From Gammaproteobacteria bacterium (GTDB lineage: Bacteria > Pseudomonadota > Gammaproteobacteria > SZUA-229): 37,621 nucleotides of DNA. The notes under the pieces are model-generated. The model was not told where the DNA came from and searched no databases. It saw only the letters and a list, made by a program, of their open reading frames with translations. A program made the translations under genes and the position numbers. Where the stretch lies: the NCBI GenBank assembly GCA_015488295.1, contig WFOC01000056.1:1-37621 (forward strand), written 5' to 3'. How positions within the stretch are numbered: position 1 is the first letter of the stretch; every line of letters begins with the position of its first letter. Shown in pieces: positions 31,334 to 37,621 of this stretch.

Positions 31334-32494
31334 TTAGAACTGGTAGCCAATACCCAGATTAAAGCCGTCATAGCCGGCAACATTGGTGACGGCATTGCCA
31401 TCGAACTTCTGATAGTCGTTCTGAATCTGGTAGTCGGCCTTGATCACAACGTCTTCATGTGGCCAGTAGTTGAAGCCAAAATCAGTCTGGGTGCGTGCAG
31501 TGTCGCCCTGACCGCCATTGTCCCACTGGTTCTGGCGAACAAATACACCCCATTTGGGTGTTATTTTGTAAGAAGCTTCCAGATAGCCGCCGTTCTGTAC
31601 ATCTTTGGCAAGATTTTCTGCTGTTTCGGTGCTGGCAACATCGATATTCCATTGTGCGTATAAAGCAGTCAGCGTGATGTCTGCAACGCTCCAGCGTACG
31701 TGACCTTCAACCAGGGTAGCGCTGCCGATGCTGTCGCTGGTGTTTTGTGTCATGTCATCCTGGTACTGAAAACTGCCGGCAACTTCCACGCCGGCGATAC
31801 CGGTGTATTTTACCCGCAGGGTAGAGGCCAGGTTGCTGGCATTGGCATTGGCTACTTTCTGGCGACCGCCACGAATGTTGGTGCCGCCGTCCAGGCCGGT
31901 GTGCAGGATGAGGTCGTAGCTGAAGCCGGTTTCATAGTTTCCAGACAGGCCGGCACCACCTTCACGCCAGGTAGTGGGGATGATGTATTTGTTGATGATG
32001 TTGCGTTCGACACCGTAGAAAGTCGGTGGCTCGTGGGTTTCGTTGATGAAGCCCACCGGCACCAGCAGAATACCGGCGTTGCTTTTGGTGTGCTCACCCA
32101 GATCAAACTGCACATAGGCCTGCTCGATAGCGACAGAGCCGGTTGATGAGCCGTCGTCTGTGTCGGCGATGGTGCCGTGTTCGACTTCTATTTCAGAGAA
32201 AAAGCGGATTTTATCGTTGAACTGGTGGTCGACAAAAAGCACGAAGCGGTGAAAATCCATCTCTTTTTTATCTTTGCCTTCGCCATTGCTCAGGTTGTTG
32301 TAGTGAAGCTCACCGTAACCGCCGATGGTGGTGTCGCTGCTGACGCTGCTGTTGGCTTCGACCTGTTCGGCAAGCATGTTGAACTGTTCCTGTAACTCAC
32401 GGAATTCTTCGTCGGTGACGGCCAGCGCAGGTTGTGCCAGTGCAAATGTCATCGCGCCAAATAGTGCATTTCTTACCAGAGATGTGTGTTTCAC
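31334..32494 (-). CDS. Fur-controlled porin (phosphate-selective porin O/P-like outer-membrane barrel)
   Basis: This is a 386-residue outer-membrane protein. I place the start at the GTG at 32494, because GGAG is six bases upstream and the result is a clean signal peptide (MKHTSLVRNALFGAMTFALA, cut after QPALA). A short coiled coil (EEFRELQEQFNMLAEQVEA) is followed by a barrel from about TIGGYGELHYNNL, with strands such as FHRFVLFVDHQFNDKIRFFS, and an end in NLGIGYQF, a terminal Phe. It resembles OprO/OprP-like or uncharacterised porins; the substrate cannot be told. It is the first gene of the operon with the FMN-binding and PepSY proteins, under a Fur-box promoter, so an iron-related substrate is inferred. 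Confidence 0.87.
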   Translation of the reverse strand: MKHTSLVRNALFGAMTFALAQPALAVTDEEFRELQEQFNMLAEQVEANSSVSSDTTIGGYGELHYNNLSNGEGKDKKEMDFHRFVLFVDHQFNDKIRFFSEIEVEHGTIADTDDGSSTGSVAIEQAYVQFDLGEHTKSNAGILLVPVGFINETHEPPTFYGVERNIINKYIIPTTWREGGAGLSGNYETGFSYDLILHTGLDGGTNIRGGRQKVANANASNLASTLRVKYTGIAGVEVAGSFQYQDDMTQNTSDSIGSATLVEGHVRWSVADITLTALYAQWNIDVASTETAENLAKDVQNGGYLEASYKITPKWGVFVRQNQWDNGGQGDTARTQTDFGFNYWPHEDVVIKADYQIQNDYQKFDGNAVTNVAGYDGFNLGIGYQF

Positions 32495-32545
32495 GTTGTG
32501 CTCCAAAAATAGTAAATCGTTGTGATTAGTCATAATGTGAGGGGT

Positions 32546-32588
32546 ATTATACTTGCTGTTAATGTGAATGCAAATGATTCTCATATAG
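32546..32588 (-). promoter_or_regulatory. Promoter with overlapping Fur box, driving porin-FMN-PepSY operon
   Basis: On the - strand, -35 TTGCAT (32573-32568) and -10 TATAAT (32551-32546) are separated by 16 bases. A Fur-box-like sequence at 32570-32588, with + strand core AATGATTCTCAT and 11 of 19 matches to the consensus, overlaps the -35. This is the standard arrangement for iron-dependent repression by Fur. The start codon is about 50 bases downstream of the -10. Confidence 0.75.
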
Positions 32589-32705
32589 ATTTACGTATGT
32601 ATTTATGGATAGGTGGCTTCCCTCAATTAGGTAGAGAGGGCTGTGGCGGTGATCTCAGGCGATAAAAGAAAGGTATAATCCGTGCCAGATTTTATGGAGT
32701 AACAA

Positions 32706-33440
32706 ATGATAAAACTGATTCAATTTGCCGGAATTGCTTCTTTGCTGGCTTGCGCCAATATTGTGTCTGCGGGAACGGTCATACAAATACAGAACGCCGA
32801 CAGCATGGTCACGATTTTGACTGATGGCAAATTTGCCCGCATGAACGTATCTGCTGATGAATATGCCATCGTCGATTACAGCCGGCAGACGGTTAAAATA
32901 GTGAACCCGAAAATGCGCCAGGTTATGTTGCTGGATGATGGCAGGGCAGCGGGTGGAAACCCTGGATCACGGCTGCGTACCTCGGTTAAAAAACTGGGGA
33001 AGGGTGTGGTTATCGCGGGTTACCCGACACAAAAATACGCTTATTCAGCAAACGGTAAATCTTGCGGTGTGATATATGGCTCGGCAGAGCTCTATCAGAA
33101 AAAAGGCATTAAAGCGTTATTGCTGGCGGTGGACAACATACTGGAAAAACAGCAGGCCATGTTAGGCGGTTTTGCCAGCATGATGGATGATTGCACTCTG
33201 GCAGATATGAATATCGGCAGGCACGTGAACACCACAGGTGTGCCGATGCGAACCGAGAAAAACGGTGTGCTGGATTCGGAAATTAAAAGCATAAAGCTGG
33301 GCGTGAGTTTGCCGGCAGATACTTTTGTTATTCCGGCTTCGTATAAAACGGTCACCATGGAGCAGCAGATACGTGAAGCCCGTGAGCAGATGCAGCAGTA
33401 CCAGCCACAAATACAGCAAATGATGAGGCAGTACCCGTAG
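32706..33440 (+). CDS. Secreted DUF4412-like protein
   Basis: This is a 244-residue exported protein with a signal peptide (IQFAGIASLLACANIVSAGT) and GGAG seven bases before the ATG. A beta-rich domain follows, with VIQIQNADSMVTILTDGKFA, YAIVDYSRQTVKIVNPKMRQ, VMLLDDGRA and the GYPTQKYAYSANGKSCGVIY segment. This resembles DUF4412-type proteins, outer-envelope lipid- or polymer-binding-like folds of unknown role. Two cysteines (SCGVIY and DDCTLAD) may pair. The tail is Gln/Met-rich (REAREQMQQYQPQIQQMMRQ). A TATAAT at 32674-32679 is a possible -10; I see no matching -35. It converges on the acyltransferase gene at 33447 with six bases between stops. Confidence 0.75.
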   Translation: MIKLIQFAGIASLLACANIVSAGTVIQIQNADSMVTILTDGKFARMNVSADEYAIVDYSRQTVKIVNPKMRQVMLLDDGRAAGGNPGSRLRTSVKKLGKGVVIAGYPTQKYAYSANGKSCGVIYGSAELYQKKGIKALLLAVDNILEKQQAMLGGFASMMDDCTLADMNIGRHVNTTGVPMRTEKNGVLDSEIKSIKLGVSLPADTFVIPASYKTVTMEQQIREAREQMQQYQPQIQQMMRQYP

Positions 33441-33446
33441 GAATCG

Positions 33447-34007
33447 CTAGCGCTTTTTGATTCTTACCGGCCCCTGATTTTCAGGGTGTTTGCCCCGTTT
33501 TCCCTGATAGAAATTTTCTATCAATTTAAAATCCTTATCGATATTACCGCTGGGCCAGATCATTTTACCAAAGCCGATGGTGCGGTCGGGGAAGTCAACA
33601 TAGGCCAGACAAATGGGTACTTTTGCTTTTAATGCGATGTAGTAGAAGCCGGTTTTCCAGTAGTCGGTTCTGGAGCGTGTGCCTTCGGGCGTTAGCCCAA
33701 AAACCATTTCATCGTGTTCATCAAACTGTTGGGCAATCTGGTCGATAAAGCCGGTGCGGATGGAGCGGTCGACCGGGATGCCGCCCAGGGCACGAAAAAA
33801 AATATTGAACGGGCCAACGAATAACTGCTTTTTTGCCACCCAGGTCAAGCGCAGTGGAGCGGACCAGAAGCAGAGCAGGCCGATTGGTAAATCCCAGTTG
33901 CTGGTGTGTGGCGCGCCGATCAGAATAAATTTTTTTTCTTTCGGCAGTTCGATCTCTGTCTTCCAGCCGATCAGCTTCAGGACTATTCTGGAAAAAGTTT
34001 TAAGCAT
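33447..34007 (-). CDS. PlsC-family lysophospholipid/1-acylglycerol-3-phosphate acyltransferase
   Basis: This is a 186-residue acyltransferase-fold protein. HTSNWD at residues 34-39 is the catalytic HX4D motif, and PEGTRS at about 107-112 is the substrate-phosphate-binding EGTRS motif; GGIPVDRS is the intervening motif. It has no long membrane helices beyond the N-terminal amphipathic stretch (MLKTFSRIVLKLIGW). Family members acylate lysophosphatidate or related lipids at the membrane face. The substrate is uncertain. It follows the ycaO gene by ten bases on the same strand, so it may be co-transcribed as the last gene of the gcvR-bcp-yjdF-ycaO run. Confidence 0.9.
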   Translation of the reverse strand: MLKTFSRIVLKLIGWKTEIELPKEKKFILIGAPHTSNWDLPIGLLCFWSAPLRLTWVAKKQLFVGPFNIFFRALGGIPVDRSIRTGFIDQIAQQFDEHDEMVFGLTPEGTRSRTDYWKTGFYYIALKAKVPICLAYVDFPDRTIGFGKMIWPSGNIDKDFKLIENFYQGKRGKHPENQGPVRIKKR

Positions 34008-34016
34008 GTCTGGTGA

Positions 34017-35771
34017 TTATTTTTTCCAGTTGTTCTGCTTGGCCAGGTGCAGTTTTCGGTAACCGTCCAGCAGTTTTTTGTGTGTTTCAAAACCGTCCAG
34101 ACTTAAGCCCGGGCTGTGCAGGCCAAAGAAATTTTCCTTGCCGGAAATAACATTCATGCAGTCATTCAGGGTTTTTTTATCAAACAGTAATTTCAGACTG
34201 TCGCTAAAATCTTCAAGATCACGCTCTTCGTCGGCCTCGATTTCCAGCAGTGCCTGCAGGCATAGATAAAAACGCGTGGAGTCGCTGTCCAGCTGGTCGA
34301 TGTGGATGCTCCAGTTAACCCAGTCGATGGCATCTTCATTTTTCAGCGCCAGGCATAACATGGCTTTCAGTTCGCCGATGCGCAGGCTGGCCCAGGTGGT
34401 GCCGGGGTCGGGCGCGATGCCGATGAATTCGGCGACGCGCTGGTAGTCGTTATAACCGCCTTCATTCAGTCGATCAAGAATGCCCTGCCATTGTGTTTCG
34501 TTTAGATTTTTCAGTGACAATATTTCTTCGCGAAACAGTGCGCCCTCATTATTGTTGTTCCACACCAGATCGTCAACAGGGTAGATGTCGGACATGCCGG
34601 GCACGATGATGCGGCAGGAATAAACACCGAGATGTTCGTAGTCTGAAATATAAATATCGAAACCGAGTTGGTGGATGATGTCGCGCAGGTAGCTGAATTC
34701 ATCGCTGGTGGGCGCATCGTGATCCCAGTCGAAAAATTCGTAGTCGGGCGTGTTCCTGAAAAAGTCGTAGGCGATCAGGCCGCTGGAATCGATGAAGTGG
34801 GTTTCCAGGTTGTGGTGGTCGGCGACTTCATCCAGGTCGAAACTGGGTGACTGAAAACCATCGAGCTGGTCGAGGTCGCGCCCCTGTAATAGTTCGGTAA
34901 CGGTGCGTTCCAGTGCGACTTCAAAACTCGGGTGTGCGCCGAAGGAGGCGAATACGGTAGCGTTTGTTGGATTGATCAGGGTTACGCTCATCACCGGATA
35001 GCGGCCGCCCAGAGAGGCATCGGCGATACGCAAGTGATAGCCGTGCTGCTCCAGTTTTTTGATGGCTTCGGTGATCTGTGGAAAACGTTGCAGTACAGAC
35101 TCCGGTACTTCCGGCAGGCAGATACCTTCGGCGATGATTTTGTTTTTGATGTAACGCTCGAAAATTTCAGACAGGCTTTGTACCCGCGCTTCGTTTTTGG
35201 TGTTGCCGGCAGACATGCCGTTGCTGACATAACAGTTGCCGATGATGTTGATCGGAAACCAGATGGTTTTGCCATCGCGCTGGCGCTGGTACGGGCAGGC
35301 GCAGATGCCGCGTTCGCCGGTGCCGGAGTTGGTGTCGAAAATAATCGATGCGCTCAGCGCCTGTTCCGGGTCGTAATACTGCCAGAGTTTTTCATCGAGC
35401 AGCTCCTTGTGGATGCTGTCATCGTTTGCGTCCCTGTTTTTGAACCAGCGCTCGTCGGGGTAGTGCACGAAATCGGCGTTGGCAAATTCTTCGCCGAGAT
35501 AAAAATCGGCAAAAAAATAGTTGCAGCTCAGGCGTTCAAAATATTCACCCAGTGCACTGGCGAGACAGGATTTTTTGGTTGTGCCCTTGCCGTTGGTAAA
35601 CATCAGGCCGCAGTCCTTGTCGCGGATGTGCACTGAATATACATTGGGCACCGGGTTCAGCCAGGAGGCTTCTTCAATGTCGAAATTCAGCTCGACCAGT
35701 TTTTGTTGCATGCTGGCAATGGATTCTTCCAGAGCGGCATCTTTGCCTTTGATAAACGTTTTTTCGCTCAT
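34017..35771 (-). CDS. ycaO: YcaO family protein (E. coli YcaO-type)
   Basis: This is a YcaO-superfamily protein of 584 residues, the length of E. coli YcaO, which is implicated in ribosomal S12 beta-methylthiolation through RimO. I start at the ATG at 35771 (MSEKTFIKGKDAALEESIAS), which overlaps the yjdF-like stop (ATGA); a longer frame starting at 35855 is not supported. The ATP-binding signatures are SCLASALGEYFERLSCNYFF and ARVQSLSEIFERYIKNKII; a cysteine-containing segment GERGICACPYQR follows the first. The end (HLAKQNNWKK) lacks the PxPxP motif of azoline-forming YcaO enzymes, so peptide cyclodehydration is not expected. There is no neighbouring precursor peptide or dehydrogenase. Confidence 0.93.
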   Translation of the reverse strand: MSEKTFIKGKDAALEESIASMQQKLVELNFDIEEASWLNPVPNVYSVHIRDKDCGLMFTNGKGTTKKSCLASALGEYFERLSCNYFFADFYLGEEFANADFVHYPDERWFKNRDANDDSIHKELLDEKLWQYYDPEQALSASIIFDTNSGTGERGICACPYQRQRDGKTIWFPINIIGNCYVSNGMSAGNTKNEARVQSLSEIFERYIKNKIIAEGICLPEVPESVLQRFPQITEAIKKLEQHGYHLRIADASLGGRYPVMSVTLINPTNATVFASFGAHPSFEVALERTVTELLQGRDLDQLDGFQSPSFDLDEVADHHNLETHFIDSSGLIAYDFFRNTPDYEFFDWDHDAPTSDEFSYLRDIIHQLGFDIYISDYEHLGVYSCRIIVPGMSDIYPVDDLVWNNNNEGALFREEILSLKNLNETQWQGILDRLNEGGYNDYQRVAEFIGIAPDPGTTWASLRIGELKAMLCLALKNEDAIDWVNWSIHIDQLDSDSTRFYLCLQALLEIEADEERDLEDFSDSLKLLFDKKTLNDCMNVISGKENFFGLHSPGLSLDGFETHKKLLDGYRKLHLAKQNNWKK

Positions 35772-36388
35772 GATAATTTCTGTCGTTGTTTGATTTGTTT
35801 GTTGTGATATCCGCTGAGAAAAAGCAGCGCGCTGATGCCGCCGGTCAATGCCCACGCCATGTCAGACTGTGTGTCCCAGACGTAACCCTGGGTGCCGAGA
35901 AAGGCATCAGCCGCTTCTTCGCTAAACAGCGCTACCCACCATTCGATCAGTTCGTAAAATGCGCTGAGTGCCAGCACGAAACACAGGGTGAAAAAGTGGG
36001 TAAAGTTTTTGCCGTTGATGACCTGCCGGCGGATAAGGATTTCGCGGCAGATCAGAGCCGGCACAAACCCCTGGGCAAAGTGGCCGACCTTGTCGTAGTT
36101 GTTTCTGCTTTGATCGAATATTTCTTTAATGGTGTCGAATAGCGGCACTTCGGCATAGGTGTAATGGCCGCCGACCATCAGTATCCAGCAGTGCAGCAGA
36201 ATCAATGTATAGACCAGCGGGGTCAGCGGAAAAGACCTGCGGGTTAGTGCCAGCACGATGAAGCCGATGATGGCAGGAGCTACTTCCAGCACCCAGGTCG
36301 GGTAATCTTTTGGTGCGATGCCCGACCAGATCAATACGGCAAAAAAGGAAACCGTCCAGAGTATCGGCAGTGGTCTGGCGTAAGACAC
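35768..36388 (-). CDS. DUF2238 (YjdF-like) inner-membrane protein
   Basis: This is a 206-residue multi-pass membrane protein matching the DUF2238 family of E. coli YjdF. It begins at a GTG at 36388, with no strong Shine-Dalgarno, five bases after the bcp stop. Six hydrophobic segments include LWTVSFFAVLIWSGIAP, VAPAIIGFIVLALTRR, PLVYTLILLHCWILMVGG and LCFVLALSAFYELIEWWVAL. The charged motif NYDKVGHFAQGFVPALICRE and the WDTQSDMAWALTGG motif are conserved in this family. The function is unknown. It is translationally coupled to ycaO by a four-base overlap. Confidence 0.88.
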   Translation of the reverse strand: MSYARPLPILWTVSFFAVLIWSGIAPKDYPTWVLEVAPAIIGFIVLALTRRSFPLTPLVYTLILLHCWILMVGGHYTYAEVPLFDTIKEIFDQSRNNYDKVGHFAQGFVPALICREILIRRQVINGKNFTHFFTLCFVLALSAFYELIEWWVALFSEEAADAFLGTQGYVWDTQSDMAWALTGGISALLFLSGYHNKQIKQRQKLS

Positions 36389-36393
36389 AGACG

Positions 36394-36858
36394 CTATTTG
36401 TGTTTTTTGCAGGCGGCCAGCACGTCGTCAACGTGGCCTTTGACTTTAACGCCACGCCATTCTTCCAGCAGGGTGCCGTCTTCACCGATCAAAAAGGTGC
36501 TGCGTTCGATGCCCATGTATTCTCTGCCGTAGAGTTTTTTTAGCTTGATCACATCAAACTGTTTGCACAGGGATTCGTCTTCGTCGGAGAGCAGGTCGAA
36601 ATTGAATTTTTGTTTGGCCTTGAAGTTTTCGTGTTTTCTGATGCTGTCGCGTGAGACACCGAGTATCACCGTGTTCTGCCGGCTGAATTTTGCTTTGGCA
36701 TCACGGAAGTTCTGGCCTTCGGTGGTGCAGCCGGGGGTGCTGTCTTTGGGATAAAAATACAGCACCACTTTTTTGCCGGCCAGATCTTTCAGGCTGATGG
36801 TTTTGTCGCCGGTGGCGGGACGGGAAAAATTTTTAACTTTTTTGCCAATACTTACCAT
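36394..36858 (-). CDS. bcp: Thioredoxin-dependent thiol peroxidase Bcp (PrxQ-type peroxiredoxin)
   Basis: This is a 154-residue peroxiredoxin that reduces hydroperoxides using thioredoxin. The active site YFYPKDSTPGCTTEGQNFRD contains the peroxidatic Cys44. The E. coli-style resolving cysteine five residues later is replaced (Gly-Gln-Asn follow), but a cysteine near residue 98 (DEDESLCKQFDVI) could serve as the resolving residue, as in the atypical 2-Cys BCP proteins. The rest of the thioredoxin fold is complete, including TFLIGEDGTLLEEW. It lies 12 bases downstream of gcvR on the same strand, a pairing that is common in gammaproteobacteria. Confidence 0.95.
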   Translation of the reverse strand: MVSIGKKVKNFSRPATGDKTISLKDLAGKKVVLYFYPKDSTPGCTTEGQNFRDAKAKFSRQNTVILGVSRDSIRKHENFKAKQKFNFDLLSDEDESLCKQFDVIKLKKLYGREYMGIERSTFLIGEDGTLLEEWRGVKVKGHVDDVLAACKKHK

Positions 36859-36870
36859 GTTTATTTCCAG

Positions 36871-37395
36871 TTACAGGTTGGTTAATTCTGCGTCGAGGTT
36901 GAGTTCATCACAGACCTGGGTGAAGGCTTCACGCAGCTGCGCGATGTTGGTGTCAGCGGCGATGCCGATGGTCATGTGCAGGGCGAACATGGGCGAACCT
37001 GTGTGTGGTGCTGAATAACTTTCGGTGTGCAGGTCAACGATGTTGATGTTGCGTGCGGAAAAAAAGCTGGCGATGTTGTTGACGATGCCGGGGTGATCCA
37101 GCGCAGCAACTTTAACCGCATAAGGAATCGCATTTTCGATAGCACTGGATTCGCTGGTGGCTTTTATCAGCATGCGCATTTGCAATTTTTGCTCGATGTC
37201 GTTGACCTGGGTCTGAAACGCATCGATGGCTGATGGCTCACCGCTGACCAGTAGCAGAATAGCGAACTCGCCGCCGAGCACGGTCATGCGGCTGTCTTCG
37301 ATATTGAGTGATTGCTGGTAGAGGACGTTGCTGAGTTCGTCAACGATGCCGGGGCGGTCTTCAGCCAGTGCCGAGATAACAAGTTTTGTAGTCAT
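36871..37395 (-). CDS. gcvR: GcvR-type glycine cleavage regulator (two ACT domains)
   Basis: This is a 174-residue protein with two tandem ACT domains: about 3-80 (LVISALAEDRPGIVDELSNV) and about 92-170 (VKVAALDHPGIVNNIASFFS). Both show the DxPGIV signature for amino-acid binding. The arrangement and the RMTVLGGEFAILLLVSG segment match GcvR, which in E. coli antagonises GcvA to repress the glycine cleavage genes. No DNA-binding domain is present, as expected. The bcp gene follows closely. GcvA and gcvTHP are not in the window, so the regulated target cannot be seen here. Confidence 0.88.
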   Translation of the reverse strand: MTTKLVISALAEDRPGIVDELSNVLYQQSLNIEDSRMTVLGGEFAILLLVSGEPSAIDAFQTQVNDIEQKLQMRMLIKATSESSAIENAIPYAVKVAALDHPGIVNNIASFFSARNINIVDLHTESYSAPHTGSPMFALHMTIGIAADTNIAQLREAFTQVCDELNLDAELTNL

Positions 37396-37529
37396 TAAAT
37401 GTTCACGTGGATAAAAAAGTGAGACACAGTGTAAACAAAAAATCCTGAAACGGATAGTGTGCTTGTGAAAGTAATGGTGGTGGAGAATGCCTGCTTATTG
37501 TCAGGAAAAGAAGTTGGCAGTTTGTAGTC

Positions 37530-37621
37530 GGCAGTTATCAGTTAAAAACAAAAAATTTGAAAACCACGTGATTTGCCGCACAAGCAATGCTTTTGCTTTT
37601 TACTGCCAACTGATAACTGCC
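37530..37621. repeat. 14-bp perfect inverted repeat at the window end
   Basis: GGCAGTTATCAGTT (37530-37543) is the exact reverse complement of 37608-37621, with a 64-base AT-rich centre that includes a smaller palindrome AAGCAATGCTT (37583-37593). A related partial motif AGTTGGCAGT lies just left (37512-37521). The element may extend past the window. The rest of 37396-37529 holds only the gcvR upstream region. Confidence 0.7.

Noticed and set aside
32495-32584. Upstream 90 bases as an N-terminal extension of the Fur-controlled porin
   Set aside because: This stretch contains the promoter and Fur box, and the GTG at 32494 has a Shine-Dalgarno and a clean signal peptide.
34932-35636. 234-codon + strand frame opposite ycaO
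   Set aside because: It is entirely within the well-matched ycaO coding sequence, and its composition fits a reverse shadow.
35772-35855. Upstream 84 bases as an N-terminal extension of YcaO
   Set aside because: They overlap the yjdF-like gene, and the ATG at 35771 gives the E. coli-like start and length.

Overview
The window reads as one contiguous piece of a gammaproteobacterial chromosome. It has moderate GC, Shine-Dalgarno starts and familiar gammaproteobacterial genes: proS, metZ, ycaO, gcvR next to bcp, a PerM-type AI-2E family protein, and a Fur-box promoter. I see no rRNA, tRNA, transposase, integrase or CRISPR array. No gene-free stretch exceeds about 260 bases.

Region 1 (1-17167, all + strand) is the most distinctive part. 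It is a compact run of seven genes: a TpsB/FhaC-type outer-membrane translocator (5' end outside the window), a giant TpsA filamentous-haemagglutinin-like exoprotein of about 3,410 residues ending in a DUF3739-like region, an ExbB-type proton-channel subunit fused behind a signal peptide, a DUF2341 domain and a LamG-like domain, then ExbD, a TonB-like transducer, a Porin_5-type outer-membrane barrel, and a secreted coiled-coil protein. Most gaps are 11-60 bases. The layout suggests a two-partner secretion system with its own proton-motive-force-driven ExbB/ExbD/TonB machine, possibly for secretion, surface display or release of the exoprotein. This link is inferred from gene order.

Region 2 (17168-19412) holds poorly known genes: a Ser/Thr/Asn-rich anchored protein, a PilZ-like protein, a small conserved-looking protein and a multi-pass membrane protein. 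Region 3 (19566-22728) has an unusual cytoplasmic-looking L,D-transpeptidase-fold protein, metZ and a glycerate 2-kinase, separated by two palindromic repeat elements. Region 4 (22734-24586, - strand) has a lytic transglycosylase translationally coupled to a Crp/Fnr-type regulator, followed by two separate DUF2892 membrane-protein genes. The two DUF2892 genes have near-identical 13-bp operator-like sequences at the same distance from their -10 elements, so they may form a local regulon.

Region 5 (24634-29879) has proS, a MIF-type tautomerase with a heptamer tandem repeat at its 3' end, a DUF4124 protein, a LysR regulator, an unknown protein and an AI-2E-family permease. Region 6 (30014-32588, - strand) is a likely Fur-repressed operon of porin, flavinylated FMN-binding protein and PepSY-type membrane protein, consistent with iron-responsive trans-envelope redox work. 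Region 7 (32706-37395) has a secreted DUF4412-like protein, a PlsC-type acyltransferase, and a - strand run gcvR, bcp, yjdF-like, ycaO. The window ends in a perfect 14-bp inverted repeat.
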